A DNA stretch of 64,000 nucleotides. Origin: Streptomyces sp. ST2-7A. GTDB lineage: Bacteria; Actinomycetota; Actinomycetes; Streptomycetales; Streptomycetaceae. Location: NCBI RefSeq assembly GCF_021390475.1, contig NZ_JAJUWS010000011.1:62001-126000 (forward strand), in the 5' to 3' direction. Below, in pieces: positions 53,852-63,928 of the stretch; positions within the stretch are counted from its first letter, which is position 1; every line of letters begins with the position of its first letter. The notes beneath the pieces were generated by a model. It was not told where the DNA came from, made no database searches, and saw only the letters and a program-made list of their open reading frames with translations. A program made the position numbers and the translations under genes.

Positions 53852-56125
53852 TTGGACATCCGGCTCCTGGGCCCGCTGGAGGTGCTGGCCGACGACGGCA
53901 CCCCGCTGAGGGTCACCGGCCCCACCCAGCGGGCGGCGCTGACCGCGCTCGCGCTGAGCCCGGACCGGGACGTGCCCGCCGACGAGTTGGCCTCGGACCT
54001 GTGGGCGATGGAGACCCCGGGGCCGCCCGCCCGGCTGCGGGCCCGCCTGCGTTCCTGTGTGGGCAGGCTGCGGCGGGCCCTGCCGCCCGGCCGCATCCGC
54101 ACCGTTCCCGGTGGCTACCGACTGGCAGCCCACCCCGGGGAGACCGATGTCGGCCGATGCGAGCGCGCGCTGGCCGAGACCGGCGCACCCGCCGCGGCAC
54201 ACCCCGCCGAGGTCTCCGCCGAAGCCGTCCCCGCCCCGGCGGTGGAGGATCCCGGCGTCGCCCTGCGCCGGGTCGAGGAGGCGCTCGCCCAGTGGCGTGG
54301 AGAGCCCCTCGCCGAACTGCCCCCCGGCCCCCGGCGGGCCCGGGAGAGCTCCAGGCTGCACCGGTTGCGCAGCGCCCTCGCCGAGCGCCGCGACGCCCTG
54401 CGGCGACGGGTGGGCGCCGCGGAAACCCCTCCGGGGCCCGCTTCGGGCGCGACCCCCGGCGCGCGTCCCGCCGCGGCACACCCCGCCGCGGCGGCCCCCC
54501 TCACGGCACACCCCGGTTTCGGGATGGCCGGGGTGCCGGCACCCCGCGCGGCCGAAACCGCCCCGTTCGCCCGCCTCACCCATCCCCTCGCCGTTCCCGG
54601 CGGGGAGCCGGATCCCCGCCGGGAACGGGCCGCCCGCCGGGCGGTCGAACTCTTCCCGCTGCTCGCGCTGGTGGAGGTCCCCACCCACACCCCCGCCTCC
54701 GCCGCCGCGCTCCTGGGCTGTCCGCCCGGCGAGGCATCCGCGGCCCTGGAACACCTGCGTTCCACGGGCATCCTGGTGCCCGCCGGCCCCGGCCGGTACG
54801 CGATTCCGGGCGAGTTGCGCGAGGCCGCCGTCAAGGGCGGGCTCGGTTCCGCCGGCGTTCCCGGGCCCCGTCCCACCGGCGACGCCGGGACGGGACCCCG
54901 GCCGGCCGGAACGGACGCCCCGCCCACCGGCGGCACCGGTGATCTCGGCGATCGCGGTGTCACCGGCCCCTCCCGGTCGCCCGGCGATCCGACGGCGCAG
55001 GTGCACCGGGCCCGTCTGGCGGATCTCGCCCACTGGTACCTCGGTTCCCTGTACCGGGTGAACCTGCCGCTCGCGCTGCCCGCCGTGGTGCGCAACCGCT
55101 ACCACGCCGGCGTGGACCGTTTCCCCCGGGGACGGTTGTTCACCAGTCCCTCGGAGTCCCTGCCCTGGGCCGACCAGGAGTTGGAGGGGGTGCTGGCCCT
55201 CGCCGGCCAACTGGCCTCGCCCGCCTTCGACACCGGGGAGGAGTTGGCCGGTCGTCCCCTCTCCGCGTTCGCGTCCGAGGCCGCCCGCGCGCTGGAGACC
55301 TACTTCGGCATCCGCTTCGCCTGGCGGGCGCAGCGCCGGCTCAACGGTCTGGCCCTCATGGTCGCCGAGCGCACCGGCGACGAGTACTCCCGGGCCGCCG
55401 CCCTCGTGCAGTTGGGCAAGGTCCACGGCCGGCGCGGGGAGGGCGATCGCGGTGCGGAGTTGCTGACCCGGGGGATCGACCTCTTCCGGGCCCTGGGGGA
55501 GGACCTGGAGGCGGTGGCGGCCACCAGCGCCCTGGTGGCCTGCCTGGCGATCTCCGGACGGGTCGAACTCGCCGTCCGTGTCGGCGAGCGAGCGCTCGGG
55601 GAGGCGACCCGGCCGGGGTTGGAGGCCCTGCGCACGATGGTGCTCAACAACCTCGGTCGCTGCCGGATGCTGCTGGGCGAATGGCAGGAGGCCCACCGTC
55701 TGCTCACCGAGAGCTACACGGGGGCCCGTCTGCCGCACGGCCGGAGCACCGCGGCGGGCGCCCTGGCCGGCTACCACCTGCGGGTGGGGGAGTACGCGGA
55801 GGCCGCGCGCTGGGCCGAGCGGGCCCTGGCGCACAGCGCCGAGCAGCCCTTCGATCCGTTGATGGTGGCCGAGCACCGCCACGCCCTGGCGGAGGCCCTG
55901 CGCGGGATGGGCGAGATCCGGCGGGCCCGGATCGAGGAGACCCAGGCGGAGGCCCTGCTGGCCGACCTCAACCGGCGCGAGAACACCGATGTGCGCCTCC
56001 CCGTGAGCCCCGGAGCGTGCGTGGAACACGGAAGCGGTGGGGAGAGCGGGAGGACGGAGGGCTCGGGCAGGGACACGGGGGAGACCGGGGGCACCGGGTG
56101 CGGCAGGGGCCTGGACGGGACGTGA
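53852..56125 (+). CDS. AfsR/SARP-like regulator without NB-ARC
   Basis: A 757-residue regulator. The first 95 residues are an OmpR-type winged helix (MDIRLLGPLEVLADDG, RTVPGGYRL), followed by a bacterial transcriptional activation domain (about 96-195) with an Ala/Pro insertion. A second winged helix lies at about 265-325, and TPR-like helices fill about 390-720. AfsR-type proteins normally carry an NB-ARC ATPase with a P-loop before the second winged helix; no Walker A is visible here. Pro/Gly-rich linkers and a Gly/Thr-rich tail flank the domains. TTG 53852 is preferred: GGAG is five bases before it and it gives the family start. Confidence 0.83.
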   Translation: MDIRLLGPLEVLADDGTPLRVTGPTQRAALTALALSPDRDVPADELASDLWAMETPGPPARLRARLRSCVGRLRRALPPGRIRTVPGGYRLAAHPGETDVGRCERALAETGAPAAAHPAEVSAEAVPAPAVEDPGVALRRVEEALAQWRGEPLAELPPGPRRARESSRLHRLRSALAERRDALRRRVGAAETPPGPASGATPGARPAAAHPAAAAPLTAHPGFGMAGVPAPRAAETAPFARLTHPLAVPGGEPDPRRERAARRAVELFPLLALVEVPTHTPASAAALLGCPPGEASAALEHLRSTGILVPAGPGRYAIPGELREAAVKGGLGSAGVPGPRPTGDAGTGPRPAGTDAPPTGGTGDLGDRGVTGPSRSPGDPTAQVHRARLADLAHWYLGSLYRVNLPLALPAVVRNRYHAGVDRFPRGRLFTSPSESLPWADQELEGVLALAGQLASPAFDTGEELAGRPLSAFASEAARALETYFGIRFAWRAQRRLNGLALMVAERTGDEYSRAAALVQLGKVHGRRGEGDRGAELLTRGIDLFRALGEDLEAVAATSALVACLAISGRVELAVRVGERALGEATRPGLEALRTMVLNNLGRCRMLLGEWQEAHRLLTESYTGARLPHGRSTAAGALAGYHLRVGEYAEAARWAERALAHSAEQPFDPLMVAEHRHALAEALRGMGEIRRARIEETQAEALLADLNRRENTDVRLPVSPGACVEHGSGGESGRTEGSGRDTGETGGTGCGRGLDGT

Positions 56126-56136
56126 GGCCCGGCCGG

Positions 56137-56202
56137 CGCGCCCCCTCGGGACACCGTCGACGCGACGGGGCCTCGAGCCGGCGGTGTCCCGACGGGGGCG
56201 CG
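56137..56202 (+). terminator. Long hairpin after the AfsR-like gene
   Basis: 56137-56156 pairs with 56182-56202 over a 25-base loop, about 20 bp with one bulged base. It starts 12 bases past the stop. Confidence 0.82.
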
Positions 56203-56359
56203 TCCCGCTCGGGCCGGAAGCCGGCGGGCGCCCCCGTCCCCGGGGTATGCAGGGACCCGTGATCACCGCACCTCCCGGCCCGAGCGCCGTACCCGCCCTC
56301 CGCACCCCGTCCCGGCCGGCGACCGGCCCCGCCCGCCGGCTCCTCGCCGGGACCACCGC

Positions 56360-56740
56360 GTGAGTGCCCCCGCCCCGGACCCGGGGGCGACGGGACCCGC
56401 CGGCCCCTCCGACCTGACCCGGCTCCGGGAACGACTGACCGAGTTCTCCGAGGCCCGTGGCTGGCAGCGGTACCACCTGCCGAAGAACCTGGTGGCGGCG
56501 CTGGCCGTGGAGGCGGCCGAACTCCAGGAGATCTTCCAGTGGATGACCCCGCGGGAGGCGGCGGAGGTCATGGCGGACCCGGAGACCGCCCACCGGGTCC
56601 GGGACGAGGTCGCCGACGTGCTCGCCTACCTGCTGCGACTGTGCACGGTGCTGGACATCGACCCGGCCGCCGCCCTGGACGCCAAGATCGAGCGCAACGA
56701 GACGCGCTTCCCGCGCGCGGGGACCGCCGGGGAGGAGTGA
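56360..56740 (+). CDS. MazG-like nucleotide pyrophosphohydrolase
   Basis: A 126-residue all-helical MazG-like enzyme of the RS21-C6/dCTPase type. The metal-binding ExxE is in LAVEAAELQEIFQW and the second acidic pair in DEVADVLAYLLRL. It should cleave non-canonical or excess dNTPs to NMP and pyrophosphate. GTG 56360 starts the frame; the first 20 residues are a disordered Pro/Ala stretch. It stands alone ahead of the LLM enzyme gene. Confidence 0.85.
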   Translation: MSAPAPDPGATGPAGPSDLTRLRERLTEFSEARGWQRYHLPKNLVAALAVEAAELQEIFQWMTPREAAEVMADPETAHRVRDEVADVLAYLLRLCTVLDIDPAAALDAKIERNETRFPRAGTAGEE

Positions 56741-56830
56741 GGAGGCGCGGCACCCGGGCGGGACGGCCGGCGGCCGGGGAGTCGGCCGGCCGTCCCGCAT
56801 CCGTCCCGCCGAACACCCCAGAATGGGGGG

Positions 56831-57751
56831 ATGGAACTCCGTATCTTCACCGAGCCCCAGCAGGGCGCCTCCTACGATCAACTGCTCGCCGTCGCCCGGG
56901 CCACCGAGGATCTGGAATTCGGGGCGTTCTTCCGCTCCGATCACTACCTCGCGATGGGCGGGGACGGCCTGCCCGGCCCGACGGACGCGTGGATCACCCT
57001 GGCCGGCCTCGCCCGCGAGACCAGCCGCATCCGCCTCGGCACCCTGATGACCGCCGCCACCTTCCGGCTTCCCGGTGTGCTGGCCATCCAGGTGGCGCAG
57101 GTGGACGCCATGTCCGGCGGACGGGTCGAACTGGGCCTGGGCGCGGGGTGGTTCGAGGCCGAGCACACCGCGTACGGCATCCCGTTCCCCAAGGAGAAGT
57201 TCCCCCGGCTGGAGGAGCAGCTGGAGATCGTCACCGGCCTGTGGGCCACGCCCGTCGGCGAGACCTTCTCCCACAGCGGCGAGCACTACACCCTCACCGA
57301 CTCCCCGGCCCTGCCCAAGCCCGCGCAGGCGAAGCCGCCGGTGCTCATCGGCGGCCTGGGCGCCACCCGCACCCCCCGCCTGGCGGCCCGCTTCGCCGAC
57401 GAGTTCAACCTGCCGTTCGCCTCGTTGGAGACCTCCGCCGAGCAGTTCCGCCGGGTGCGGGAGGCCGCCGGGAAGGAGGGCCGTTCACCCGATGACCTGA
57501 TCTACTCCAACGCCCTGGTGGCGTGCGTGGGCCGCGACGAGGCCGAGATCGCCCGCCGGGCGGAGGCCATCGGCCGCGGGCCCGCCGAGTTGCGGGAGAA
57601 CGGTCTGGCCGGCACCCCCGACGAGGTGGTGGAGAAGATCGGCCGGTACGCCGAACTGGGCGCCTCGCGCGTCTACCTGCAGATCCTCGACCTGTCCGAC
57701 CTGGACCACCTGGAGTTGATCTCCTCCCGGGTGCGGACGCAGCTGTCGTGA
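56831..57751 (+). CDS. LLM-class F420-dependent oxidoreductase
   Basis: A 306-residue TIM-barrel flavin/F420 enzyme of the luciferase-like superfamily. Typical segments are IFTEPQQGASYDQLL, FFRSDHYL, RIRLGTLMTAATFR and SGGRVELGLGAGWFEAEH. The SDH in strand 2 and the F420-type barrel suggest coenzyme F420, common in actinobacteria; the substrate is unknown. ATG 56831 lies close behind GGGGGG. Its stop overlaps the next start (GTGA), so the two genes are coupled. Confidence 0.87.
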   Translation: MELRIFTEPQQGASYDQLLAVARATEDLEFGAFFRSDHYLAMGGDGLPGPTDAWITLAGLARETSRIRLGTLMTAATFRLPGVLAIQVAQVDAMSGGRVELGLGAGWFEAEHTAYGIPFPKEKFPRLEEQLEIVTGLWATPVGETFSHSGEHYTLTDSPALPKPAQAKPPVLIGGLGATRTPRLAARFADEFNLPFASLETSAEQFRRVREAAGKEGRSPDDLIYSNALVACVGRDEAEIARRAEAIGRGPAELRENGLAGTPDEVVEKIGRYAELGASRVYLQILDLSDLDHLELISSRVRTQLS

Positions 57752-58734
57752 CCGGTCCGGCCGGCCCCGGCACGCCCCCTCGCGGGGCGTCCGGGGCCGG
57801 CGCGGGGCCGCCGCCGTTCACCGAACCGCTGCCGCTGGACGGCGGGCTGTCCGCGCAGCTCGCCTCGGCCGGGTACGAGCCGGGCGGGGCGCTGTGGACG
57901 GCGGCGGCGCTCGTCGACGCCCCCGACGCCCTGGTCGCCGCGCACGGCGCCTTCCTGGCCGCCGGGGCCCGGGTCCTGCTGACCGCCTCCTACCAGGCGT
58001 CCCGCCGGGGCTTCGCCTCCCGGGGCCTGTCGGACGCCGAGGCCGACGGATTGATCGGCCGATCGGTGCGGCTGGCGCGGGCCGCCGTCGCCGCCCGGCC
58101 GTCGCCCCGGGAACCGGTGTGGGTCGCGGGTTCGCTCGGGCCCTACGGCGCGGCGCTGGGCGGCGGCGCGGAGTACCGGGGTCGGTACGGCGTCGGTACC
58201 CGCGAGGTGGAGCGGTTCCACCGGCCGCGACTGGGGGCGCTGGCCGCCGCAGGCCCGGACCTGATCGCCCTGGAGACGCTGCCGGACCAGGACGAGGGCG
58301 CGGTGCTGCTGCGGATGGTCCCGGATCTCGGAATCCCGGTCTGGGTGTCCTGGACGATCGAGGGGGACCGCACTCGGGACGGCCGACCGCTGGCGGAGGC
58401 TTTCGCGCTGGCCGCCGGGGTGCCCGGGGTGGTCGCGGTGGGCGTGAACTGCTGCCGTCCCGAGGACGTGGGCCCGGCCGTGGAGTCGGCCGCCGCCGTG
58501 ACCGGTCTGCCGGTGGTGGCCTATCCCAACAGCGGGGAGGTCTGGGATCCCGTCCGGGGGCGGTGGACCGGCGCCCCGACGCCGAGCGCGGAGATGGTGG
58601 GGCGGTGGGTGGCGGCCGGGGCGCGGCTGATCGGGGGCTGCTGCCGGGTGAACGCGGCGCGGCTGGCGCCGGTGGTCGCGGCGGTCCGTGCGGCGGCCCG
58701 GGAGGGGCGGGAGGCGGAACCGGGACACGGATAG
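57748..58734 (+). CDS. mmuM: Homocysteine S-methyltransferase
   Basis: A 328-residue methyltransferase of the MmuM/BHMT type. The zinc ligands are in VGVNCC and IGGCC near the C-terminus, and LLTASYQAS and WVAGSLGPYG match the barrel. It transfers a methyl group from S-methylmethionine or SAM to homocysteine, making methionine. GTG 57748 overlaps the LLM enzyme stop. The first 25 residues are a Gly/Pro-rich extension. Confidence 0.88.
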   Translation: MTGPAGPGTPPRGASGAGAGPPPFTEPLPLDGGLSAQLASAGYEPGGALWTAAALVDAPDALVAAHGAFLAAGARVLLTASYQASRRGFASRGLSDAEADGLIGRSVRLARAAVAARPSPREPVWVAGSLGPYGAALGGGAEYRGRYGVGTREVERFHRPRLGALAAAGPDLIALETLPDQDEGAVLLRMVPDLGIPVWVSWTIEGDRTRDGRPLAEAFALAAGVPGVVAVGVNCCRPEDVGPAVESAAAVTGLPVVAYPNSGEVWDPVRGRWTGAPTPSAEMVGRWVAAGARLIGGCCRVNAARLAPVVAAVRAAAREGREAEPGHG

Positions 58735-59740
58735 CACCCCGGTCCGGGCCGGTGGGCCGGCCCCGGGGGAGCGGAACCCCGGGAGGGGCGGCCCCGGGTG
58801 GTCGGGCGCGGGTGGCGCGGAGGGCCGGGGTGGTCGGTCCGGTGTGCGGAGCGGGAGGGCCGGGACCGGGAGGCCCCGACGCCCCGGCTCTCCGAACCCT
58901 TTCGTCGATTCCCGCCCCGTGCGACCCCCGGGTACCGCCGTCCGGATGAATCGGAGCCCGGGGGAGGCGGTTCCGGGTCCCGCTCCGGCGTCCGCCCGGG
59001 GCGCCGGGGGGCGTGCGGAGCGTTCGGATCAAGCCGTCTTCCGCGGTGTGCGAGGGCTCCCGGGAGCGTGCGCGCCCCCCTTCGCGCGCCTCCTCCCGAC
59101 AGGGCGAGGGGAAGTCCGCCTCGAGCGCGCGAGGGCCGAAAGGCTTCCGGTGAAGGGGCGGGAGGGGTCTCCCCGAGAGGGTTCGACGACCATTCGATGA
59201 CCGTGGAAGGCCGCCGAAGAGTATGACATCCGGTAATTGGTTTAATACTCAAGGTGACTTGATCGTGTCCCTCCGACGCTCTTCCGCTGGGAGGAACGCC
59301 CCCGCTCCGGCAGACTCGGCGACAGCTTCCCCGCCGACCGGTCTCCGGGCGACGGCACCGTCGGAAGGGAAGCCGGGTCGTGGTGTCACCCCCCGCGAGT
59401 GCAGGGTGGGGGAGCATCCGACCGGCGGTTCCGGTGGTCCCGTGGGGGGTACCACGAGGGCCGCGCGCCCGGCCCGCCTCCCCGCATGGCCACCGGCGCG
59501 CGGCCCCGAACCGCGCAGGGGAAGACGGAGCCGGGCGCCGGAAGGCCGGACCGACCGCGTGGGGGCGGGGTCCGGGACAGCGCGCCCGGTCTCCGTCGGT
59601 CCCCCTCCGGTACCGGCCACGCCCCCGTGGGGGTGCCGGAAGCGGGCGGGGCGACCGCCCCCGGCGGCGGGGGACCGATCCATGGGGAACCCCGCCCCGC
59701 CCCCGGACCCCGGCGGCGCGGGAGCCGGGCCACGGGGAGC
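58735..59740. other. 1-kb stretch without a credible gene
   Basis: Open frames here are Arg/Pro/Gly-only shadows. Most is very GC-rich. One AT-rich island at 59200-59265 (GGTAATTGGTTTAATACTC) looks like a promoter and contains TCAAG-GTGA-CTTGA at 59249-59262, a perfect 5-4-5 dyad. No coding frame fits downstream on either strand, so a small RNA or a decayed gene is possible. Confidence 0.45.
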
Positions 59741-61273
59741 TCAGGGCAGGGGAAGTCCCGCGAGCGCCGCGACCACGCCCAGCGCCCCCGCGCCCAGCAG
59801 CGTGCCCACCACGCCCCGCCGCAGACCGATCAGCCACCCCGCCGCCAGGAGCGCCGGCACCGCCTGCCACGGCTCCGACAGGGCCAGCGCCAACGGCACC
59901 GCCGACCCGGCGATCGCCCCCACCACCGCCGGTCCGGCGCCGTGGAAGAAGCCCCGGACGGCGGGAATGCCGCGCAACCGGTCCAGCGATCGGCCGCCCC
60001 ACAGCACCAGCAGGAACGACGGCCCGAAGGCGACCACGGCCGCCACCAGCGCGCCGATCACGCCACCGGCGGCCCATCCCACCACCGAGACCGTCTGCAC
60101 CACGGGGCCCGGGGTGATCTGTCCCAGCGCCACCGCGTTCAGGAATTCGGGGTCGTCCATCCAGCCGTGCCGGCCCACCGCGTCGTCGTGCATCAGCGGG
60201 ATGATCACGAAGCCGCCCCCGTAGGACAGGGCGCCCACCTTGTAGGCGGTCCAGGTCAGCGCGGAGAGGCCGGCGGCCAGGGCGGTGGCCGGGAGCGCGG
60301 CGAGCAACAGCCACAGCCGGCGGTCGGTCCGCGCCCGCCGGGTCCCCGGCGCCCCGTGCCCCGCCGGGGCGCTCCCGGCCGTCCCCGCCGTGCCCACCGT
60401 CCGTGCCGCGTCCGCCGCGCCCCCGGTGGGGCCGGCCCGCCGTACGGCGGTCTCCACCAGACCGGCCGCGACGAGTACGAGCACGAGCCAGGGCCCGGCG
60501 AGGATCGCCCCCGCCACGCCCGCCGCCAGGTACCCGTACCAGCGGGCCCGGGCGGCCCGCCCCACCGCCCGGCGCCGGCTGTCCGGCATCAACTGCCACG
60601 CCGCGTGCGCGGCCACCGCCGCCACCGCCGCGCCCGCCCCGGCCGCCGCCCCCCGGATCGGGTCCGGCGCGTCCCCGGCCAGGAACAGCGCGGCCAGGGC
60701 GATGATGAGCGCCAGCCCCGGCACGATGAAGCACAATCCGCCCACCAGCGCCCCCGGCGTGCCGCGCAGCCACCACGCGGTGAGGATCGCCAGTTGGGTG
60801 GAGGCCGGTCCGGGCAGCAGGTTGGTGCTCGCGACACCGTCCTCGAACCGCTCCGCGTCCACCCAGCGCCGCCGCTCCACGCACGCCTCGCGGAGCATCG
60901 AGATGTGCGCGGGTGGTCCGCCGAAGCCGAGGAGGCCGATGCGACCCCACTCCCGGGCGATCGCCGTCAGGCCGGGCGGGGGCGGGGCGTCGGCGACCGG
61001 TGCGCGGTCGTCCGCCGGGGCGCCGTCCGCCGGGGTGTCGTCCGGTGGGGCGTCCCGCGCCGTGGTGTCCGCCCCCGGAACGGAGAGGGGGCCGGCGGGG
61101 CCCGTCGGTGACGGGGGTGACCCGTCGGCGGGGGTCGCGCCGGTTCCCGCCGGGCCCCCGGTCCGGCCGGCGGCCGGCCGAACCGGCCCGGGTTCCCTCC
61201 CGCGCGTGTTCTCCGCTCCCGGCACCGGATCGTCGGACCCCGATGGTTTCCCCGGCCGCTCGCCGTCCCGCAC
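59741..61273 (-). CDS. chrA: Chromate transporter, two-domain ChrA
   Basis: A 510-residue membrane protein of the chromate transporter family. Domain 1 starts near residue 105 (LLGFGGPPAHISML, NLLPGPASTQ) and domain 2 near 330 (VGALSYGGGFVIIPL, ITPGPVVQT), the two inverted halves of ChrA, with about ten hydrophobic segments. A roughly 100-residue disordered Asp/Pro/Ala-rich N-terminus and an Ala/Gly linker are additions. It exports chromate in the best-studied members. GTG 61273 was chosen for its AGAGGTGG site; a start 17 codons earlier is possible. Confidence 0.87.
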   Translation of the reverse strand: MRDGERPGKPSGSDDPVPGAENTRGREPGPVRPAAGRTGGPAGTGATPADGSPPSPTGPAGPLSVPGADTTARDAPPDDTPADGAPADDRAPVADAPPPPGLTAIAREWGRIGLLGFGGPPAHISMLREACVERRRWVDAERFEDGVASTNLLPGPASTQLAILTAWWLRGTPGALVGGLCFIVPGLALIIALAALFLAGDAPDPIRGAAAGAGAAVAAVAAHAAWQLMPDSRRRAVGRAARARWYGYLAAGVAGAILAGPWLVLVLVAAGLVETAVRRAGPTGGAADAARTVGTAGTAGSAPAGHGAPGTRRARTDRRLWLLLAALPATALAAGLSALTWTAYKVGALSYGGGFVIIPLMHDDAVGRHGWMDDPEFLNAVALGQITPGPVVQTVSVVGWAAGGVIGALVAAVVAFGPSFLLVLWGGRSLDRLRGIPAVRGFFHGAGPAVVGAIAGSAVPLALALSEPWQAVPALLAAGWLIGLRRGVVGTLLGAGALGVVAALAGLPLP

Positions 61274-61409
61274 CGACCCACCTCTTCCTCGATTTCCCGC
61301 GCCCGGGTACCGACGCCGCGACATCCGCCCCGCGACTCCGGGGGCGGCTCGCCGTCGGAGGGGCCGGGCCGCCGACGGACCGCACTGTAGTCCCGGTCGG
61401 TGAACACGC

Positions 61410-61439
61410 CCCGACCCCGCCGGGGCGGGCGGGGTCGGG
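61410..61439 (-). terminator. 12-bp hairpin after arcB
   Basis: CCCGACCCCGCC (61410-61421) pairs perfectly with GGCGGGGTCGGG (61428-61439), loop 6 bases, 33 bases past the arcB stop. Confidence 0.85.
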
Positions 61440-61471
61440 AGGCGGGAACGGGCCCCGGGGCGGGCGCCCGG

Positions 61472-62491
61472 TCAGGCGTCGGGGCCGGCCGGGCCGGCCA
61501 GGGTGGCCACCATCAGCGCCTTGATGGTGTGCAGTCGGTTCTCCGCCTCCTCGAAGACCACCGAGTGCTCGGACTCGAAGACCTCGTCGGTGACCTCCAG
61601 CGACTCCAGACCGTGCCGGGCGTGGATCTCCCGACCCACGCCGGTGCCCAGGTCGTGGAAGGCCGGCAGGCAGTGCAGGAACCGCACCTCGTCCTCACCG
61701 GTGGCCCGCAGCACGTCCATGGTCACCGCGTACGGGGCCAACAGCGCGATCCGCTCGTCCCACACCTCCTTCGGCTCGCCCATCGACACCCACACGTCGG
61801 TGGCCACGAAGTGGGCGCCGCGCACCCCCTCGGTCACGTCCTCGGTCAGCGAGAGCCGGGCGCCGGATTCCGCCGCCAGCGCCTTCGCCGTCGCGATCAC
61901 CGACTCCCGCGGCCACAGCGCCCGGGGCGCGACGATCCGCAGGTCCATGCCGAGCAGCGCGCCGGTGACCAGATAGGAGTTGCCCATGTTGGCCCGGGCG
62001 TCGCCCAGGTAGGCGAAGGAGGTGCGCTCCAGCGGTCGGTCCCCGTGCTCGCGCACGGTCAACACGTCGGCGAGCATCTGGGTGGGGTGCCAGTCGTCGG
62101 TCAGACCGTTGTAGACCGGCACGCCCGCGTGCGCCGCCAGTTCCTCGACCGTCGCCTGTCCGGCTCCCCGGTACTGGATGGCGTCGAACATCCGACCGAG
62201 CACCCGGGCGGTGTCGCGCACCGACTCCTTGTGGCCGAGCTGGGAACCCGCGGGATCCAGGTAGGTGGTCGAGGCCCCCTGGTCGGCGGCGGCCACCTCG
62301 AAGGCGCACCGGGTGCGGGTGGAGGTCTTCTCGAAGATCAGCGCCACGTTCCGGCCGGTGAGCCGGCGGCGCTCGGCGCCCGCCCGCTTCTCCGCCTTCA
62401 GGTCGGCGGCCAGTTCGACCAGGTGGCGGAACTCCTCGGCGGTGACGTCCGGTTCCTTCAGGAAGTGACGGCCGGTGAGGTCGATCGGCAT
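61472..62491 (-). CDS. arcB: Ornithine carbamoyltransferase
   Basis: A 339-residue enzyme. The carbamoyl-phosphate loop [16 protein letters not shown] and the ornithine site HCLPAFHD are intact. The catabolic form (citrulline to ornithine plus carbamoyl phosphate) is favoured because arcA lies directly upstream and the sequence is of the ArcB type; a dual role cannot be excluded. ATG 62491 follows AGGAG by six bases. A 201-base gap with an AT-rich control site precedes it. Confidence 0.88.
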   Translation of the reverse strand: MPIDLTGRHFLKEPDVTAEEFRHLVELAADLKAEKRAGAERRRLTGRNVALIFEKTSTRTRCAFEVAAADQGASTTYLDPAGSQLGHKESVRDTARVLGRMFDAIQYRGAGQATVEELAAHAGVPVYNGLTDDWHPTQMLADVLTVREHGDRPLERTSFAYLGDARANMGNSYLVTGALLGMDLRIVAPRALWPRESVIATAKALAAESGARLSLTEDVTEGVRGAHFVATDVWVSMGEPKEVWDERIALLAPYAVTMDVLRATGEDEVRFLHCLPAFHDLGTGVGREIHARHGLESLEVTDEVFESEHSVVFEEAENRLHTIKALMVATLAGPAGPDA

Positions 62492-62570
62492 GAAGGGCTC
62501 CTCGGCTCGGGGTCTCGCACCGGCACCCCGGACTCGGCATCGGGCATCCGGGGGCACGACAGCGACGCAA

Positions 62571-62600
62571 GTGTATACAGAATAACGAATCTCTATGCAG
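62571..62600 (-). promoter_or_regulatory. Candidate promoter/operator between arcA and arcB
   Basis: GTGTATACAGAATAACGAAT and the following CTCTATGCAG form a 30-base AT-rich block, about 80 bases before arcB. It holds the palindrome TGTATACA and, on the arcB strand, TGCATA 16 bases from it. It resembles an ArgR-type site and could also supply -35/-10 elements for arcB. Confidence 0.45.
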
Positions 62601-62692
62601 CGAGGGAGGGGAGCACCGCGGGAACGACCCGGGCGCGGCGCACCCACCGGTGCCACCGCGCCCGTCCCCGCCCGTCCCCGCCGAGCCCTCGC

Positions 62693-63928
62693 CTACTCCG
62701 CCGGTTCCCGCGCCACCGGACAGCTCATGCACCGGGGCCCGCCGCGCCCACGACCCAGCTCCCCGCCGGGGATCTCGATCACCTCCACACCGTGCCGCCG
62801 CAGATGCGTGTTGGTCGTCACGTTCCGCTCGTAGGTGACCACCACCCCCGGCTCCACCGCCAGCACGTTGCAGCCGTCGTCCCACTGCTCGCGCTCCGCC
62901 GCGTGCACGTCCTGCGTCGCGGTCAGCACCCGGATCCGATCACGCCCCAACGCGTGCGCGATCGCGGTGTGCATGTGCTCCGGGGGGTGGTCGGTGACCG
63001 TCAACTCCGCCCCGCCCCGCCCCGGCTCGATCGTGTAGGAGCGCAGCATCCCCAGCCCGGCGTACTGGGTGAAGGTCTCCGCGTCGATCATGGTCAACAC
63101 CGTGTCCAGGTGCATGAAGGCCCGCCGCTTGGGCATGTCCAGCGCCACGATCCGCCGCGCCGATCCCGCCGCGAACAACCCGCGCGCCAACAGCTCCACC
63201 GCCTGCGGTGTGGTTCGCTCGCTCATCCCGATCAGCACCGCGTCGTGCCCGAGCACCAGCACGTCCCCGCCCTCGATCGTGGACGGGTACACGTCCTGGC
63301 CCTGCGACCACACCCGGAACGGTTCCGTCCCCGGCCCCGCGAAGAGCGGATGGTGCCGGTAGATCGCCTCGAAGTGCACCGTCTCGCGCTGCCGTGCCGG
63401 CCACCGCATCGCGTTGATCGACACCCCGTCGTACACCCACGCCGAGGTGTCCCGGGTGAACAGGTGGTTGGGCAGCGGCTCCAACAGGAAGTCGTCCGGA
63501 TCCATCACGTGGAACCGCACCGAGGTCGGCTCCGGATGCGCCTCCAGGTACTCCCGCTTGGTCATCCCCCCGATCAGCGCCTCGGTCATCTCCGGGATCG
63601 GCAACCCCTCGAAAGCCTCCCGCAACCGGCCGGTGGCGAGCGGACCGTAGGCGTACTCGTCGAAGACCCGGTCCAGCACCAGCTTCCGCGCCTGCGGGAT
63701 CTCCAGGACCTCCCGCAGCATCTCCCCGAACAGGTGCACCTCCACCCCGCGCTCCCGCAGCACCGCCGCGAAGGCGTCGTGCTCCTGCTGCGCCCGGCGC
63801 ACCCACAGCACGTCGTCGAAGAGCAACTCGTCCTTGTTGGAGGGCGTCAGCCGCTTGAGCTCCAGCCCGGGACGGTGCAGGATCACCCGGCGCAGGCGGC
63901 CGGTCTCGGAATCCACACGGAAAGACAT
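62693..63928 (-). CDS. arcA: Arginine deiminase
   Basis: A 411-residue enzyme, the usual ArcA length. It shows FTRDTSAW, the [12 protein letters not shown] segment, [10 protein letters not shown] and the C-terminal GPRCMSCPV with the nucleophilic Cys. It hydrolyses arginine to citrulline and ammonia, the first step of the pathway completed by ArcB. ATG 63928 gives the family start [17 protein letters not shown] 63937 (three codons upstream) is an alternative. The remaining 70 bases of the window hold only upstream sequence. Confidence 0.9.
   Translation of the reverse strand: MSFRVDSETGRLRRVILHRPGLELKRLTPSNKDELLFDDVLWVRRAQQEHDAFAAVLRERGVEVHLFGEMLREVLEIPQARKLVLDRVFDEYAYGPLATGRLREAFEGLPIPEMTEALIGGMTKREYLEAHPEPTSVRFHVMDPDDFLLEPLPNHLFTRDTSAWVYDGVSINAMRWPARQRETVHFEAIYRHHPLFAGPGTEPFRVWSQGQDVYPSTIEGGDVLVLGHDAVLIGMSERTTPQAVELLARGLFAAGSARRIVALDMPKRRAFMHLDTVLTMIDAETFTQYAGLGMLRSYTIEPGRGGAELTVTDHPPEHMHTAIAHALGRDRIRVLTATQDVHAAEREQWDDGCNVLAVEPGVVVTYERNVTTNTHLRRHGVEVIEIPGGELGRGRGGPRCMSCPVAREPAE

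Noticed and set aside
58798..59226. A 142-codon frame in the gene-free stretch
   Set aside because: Almost only Arg, Gly, Pro and Ser, with no ribosome site; looks like chance.
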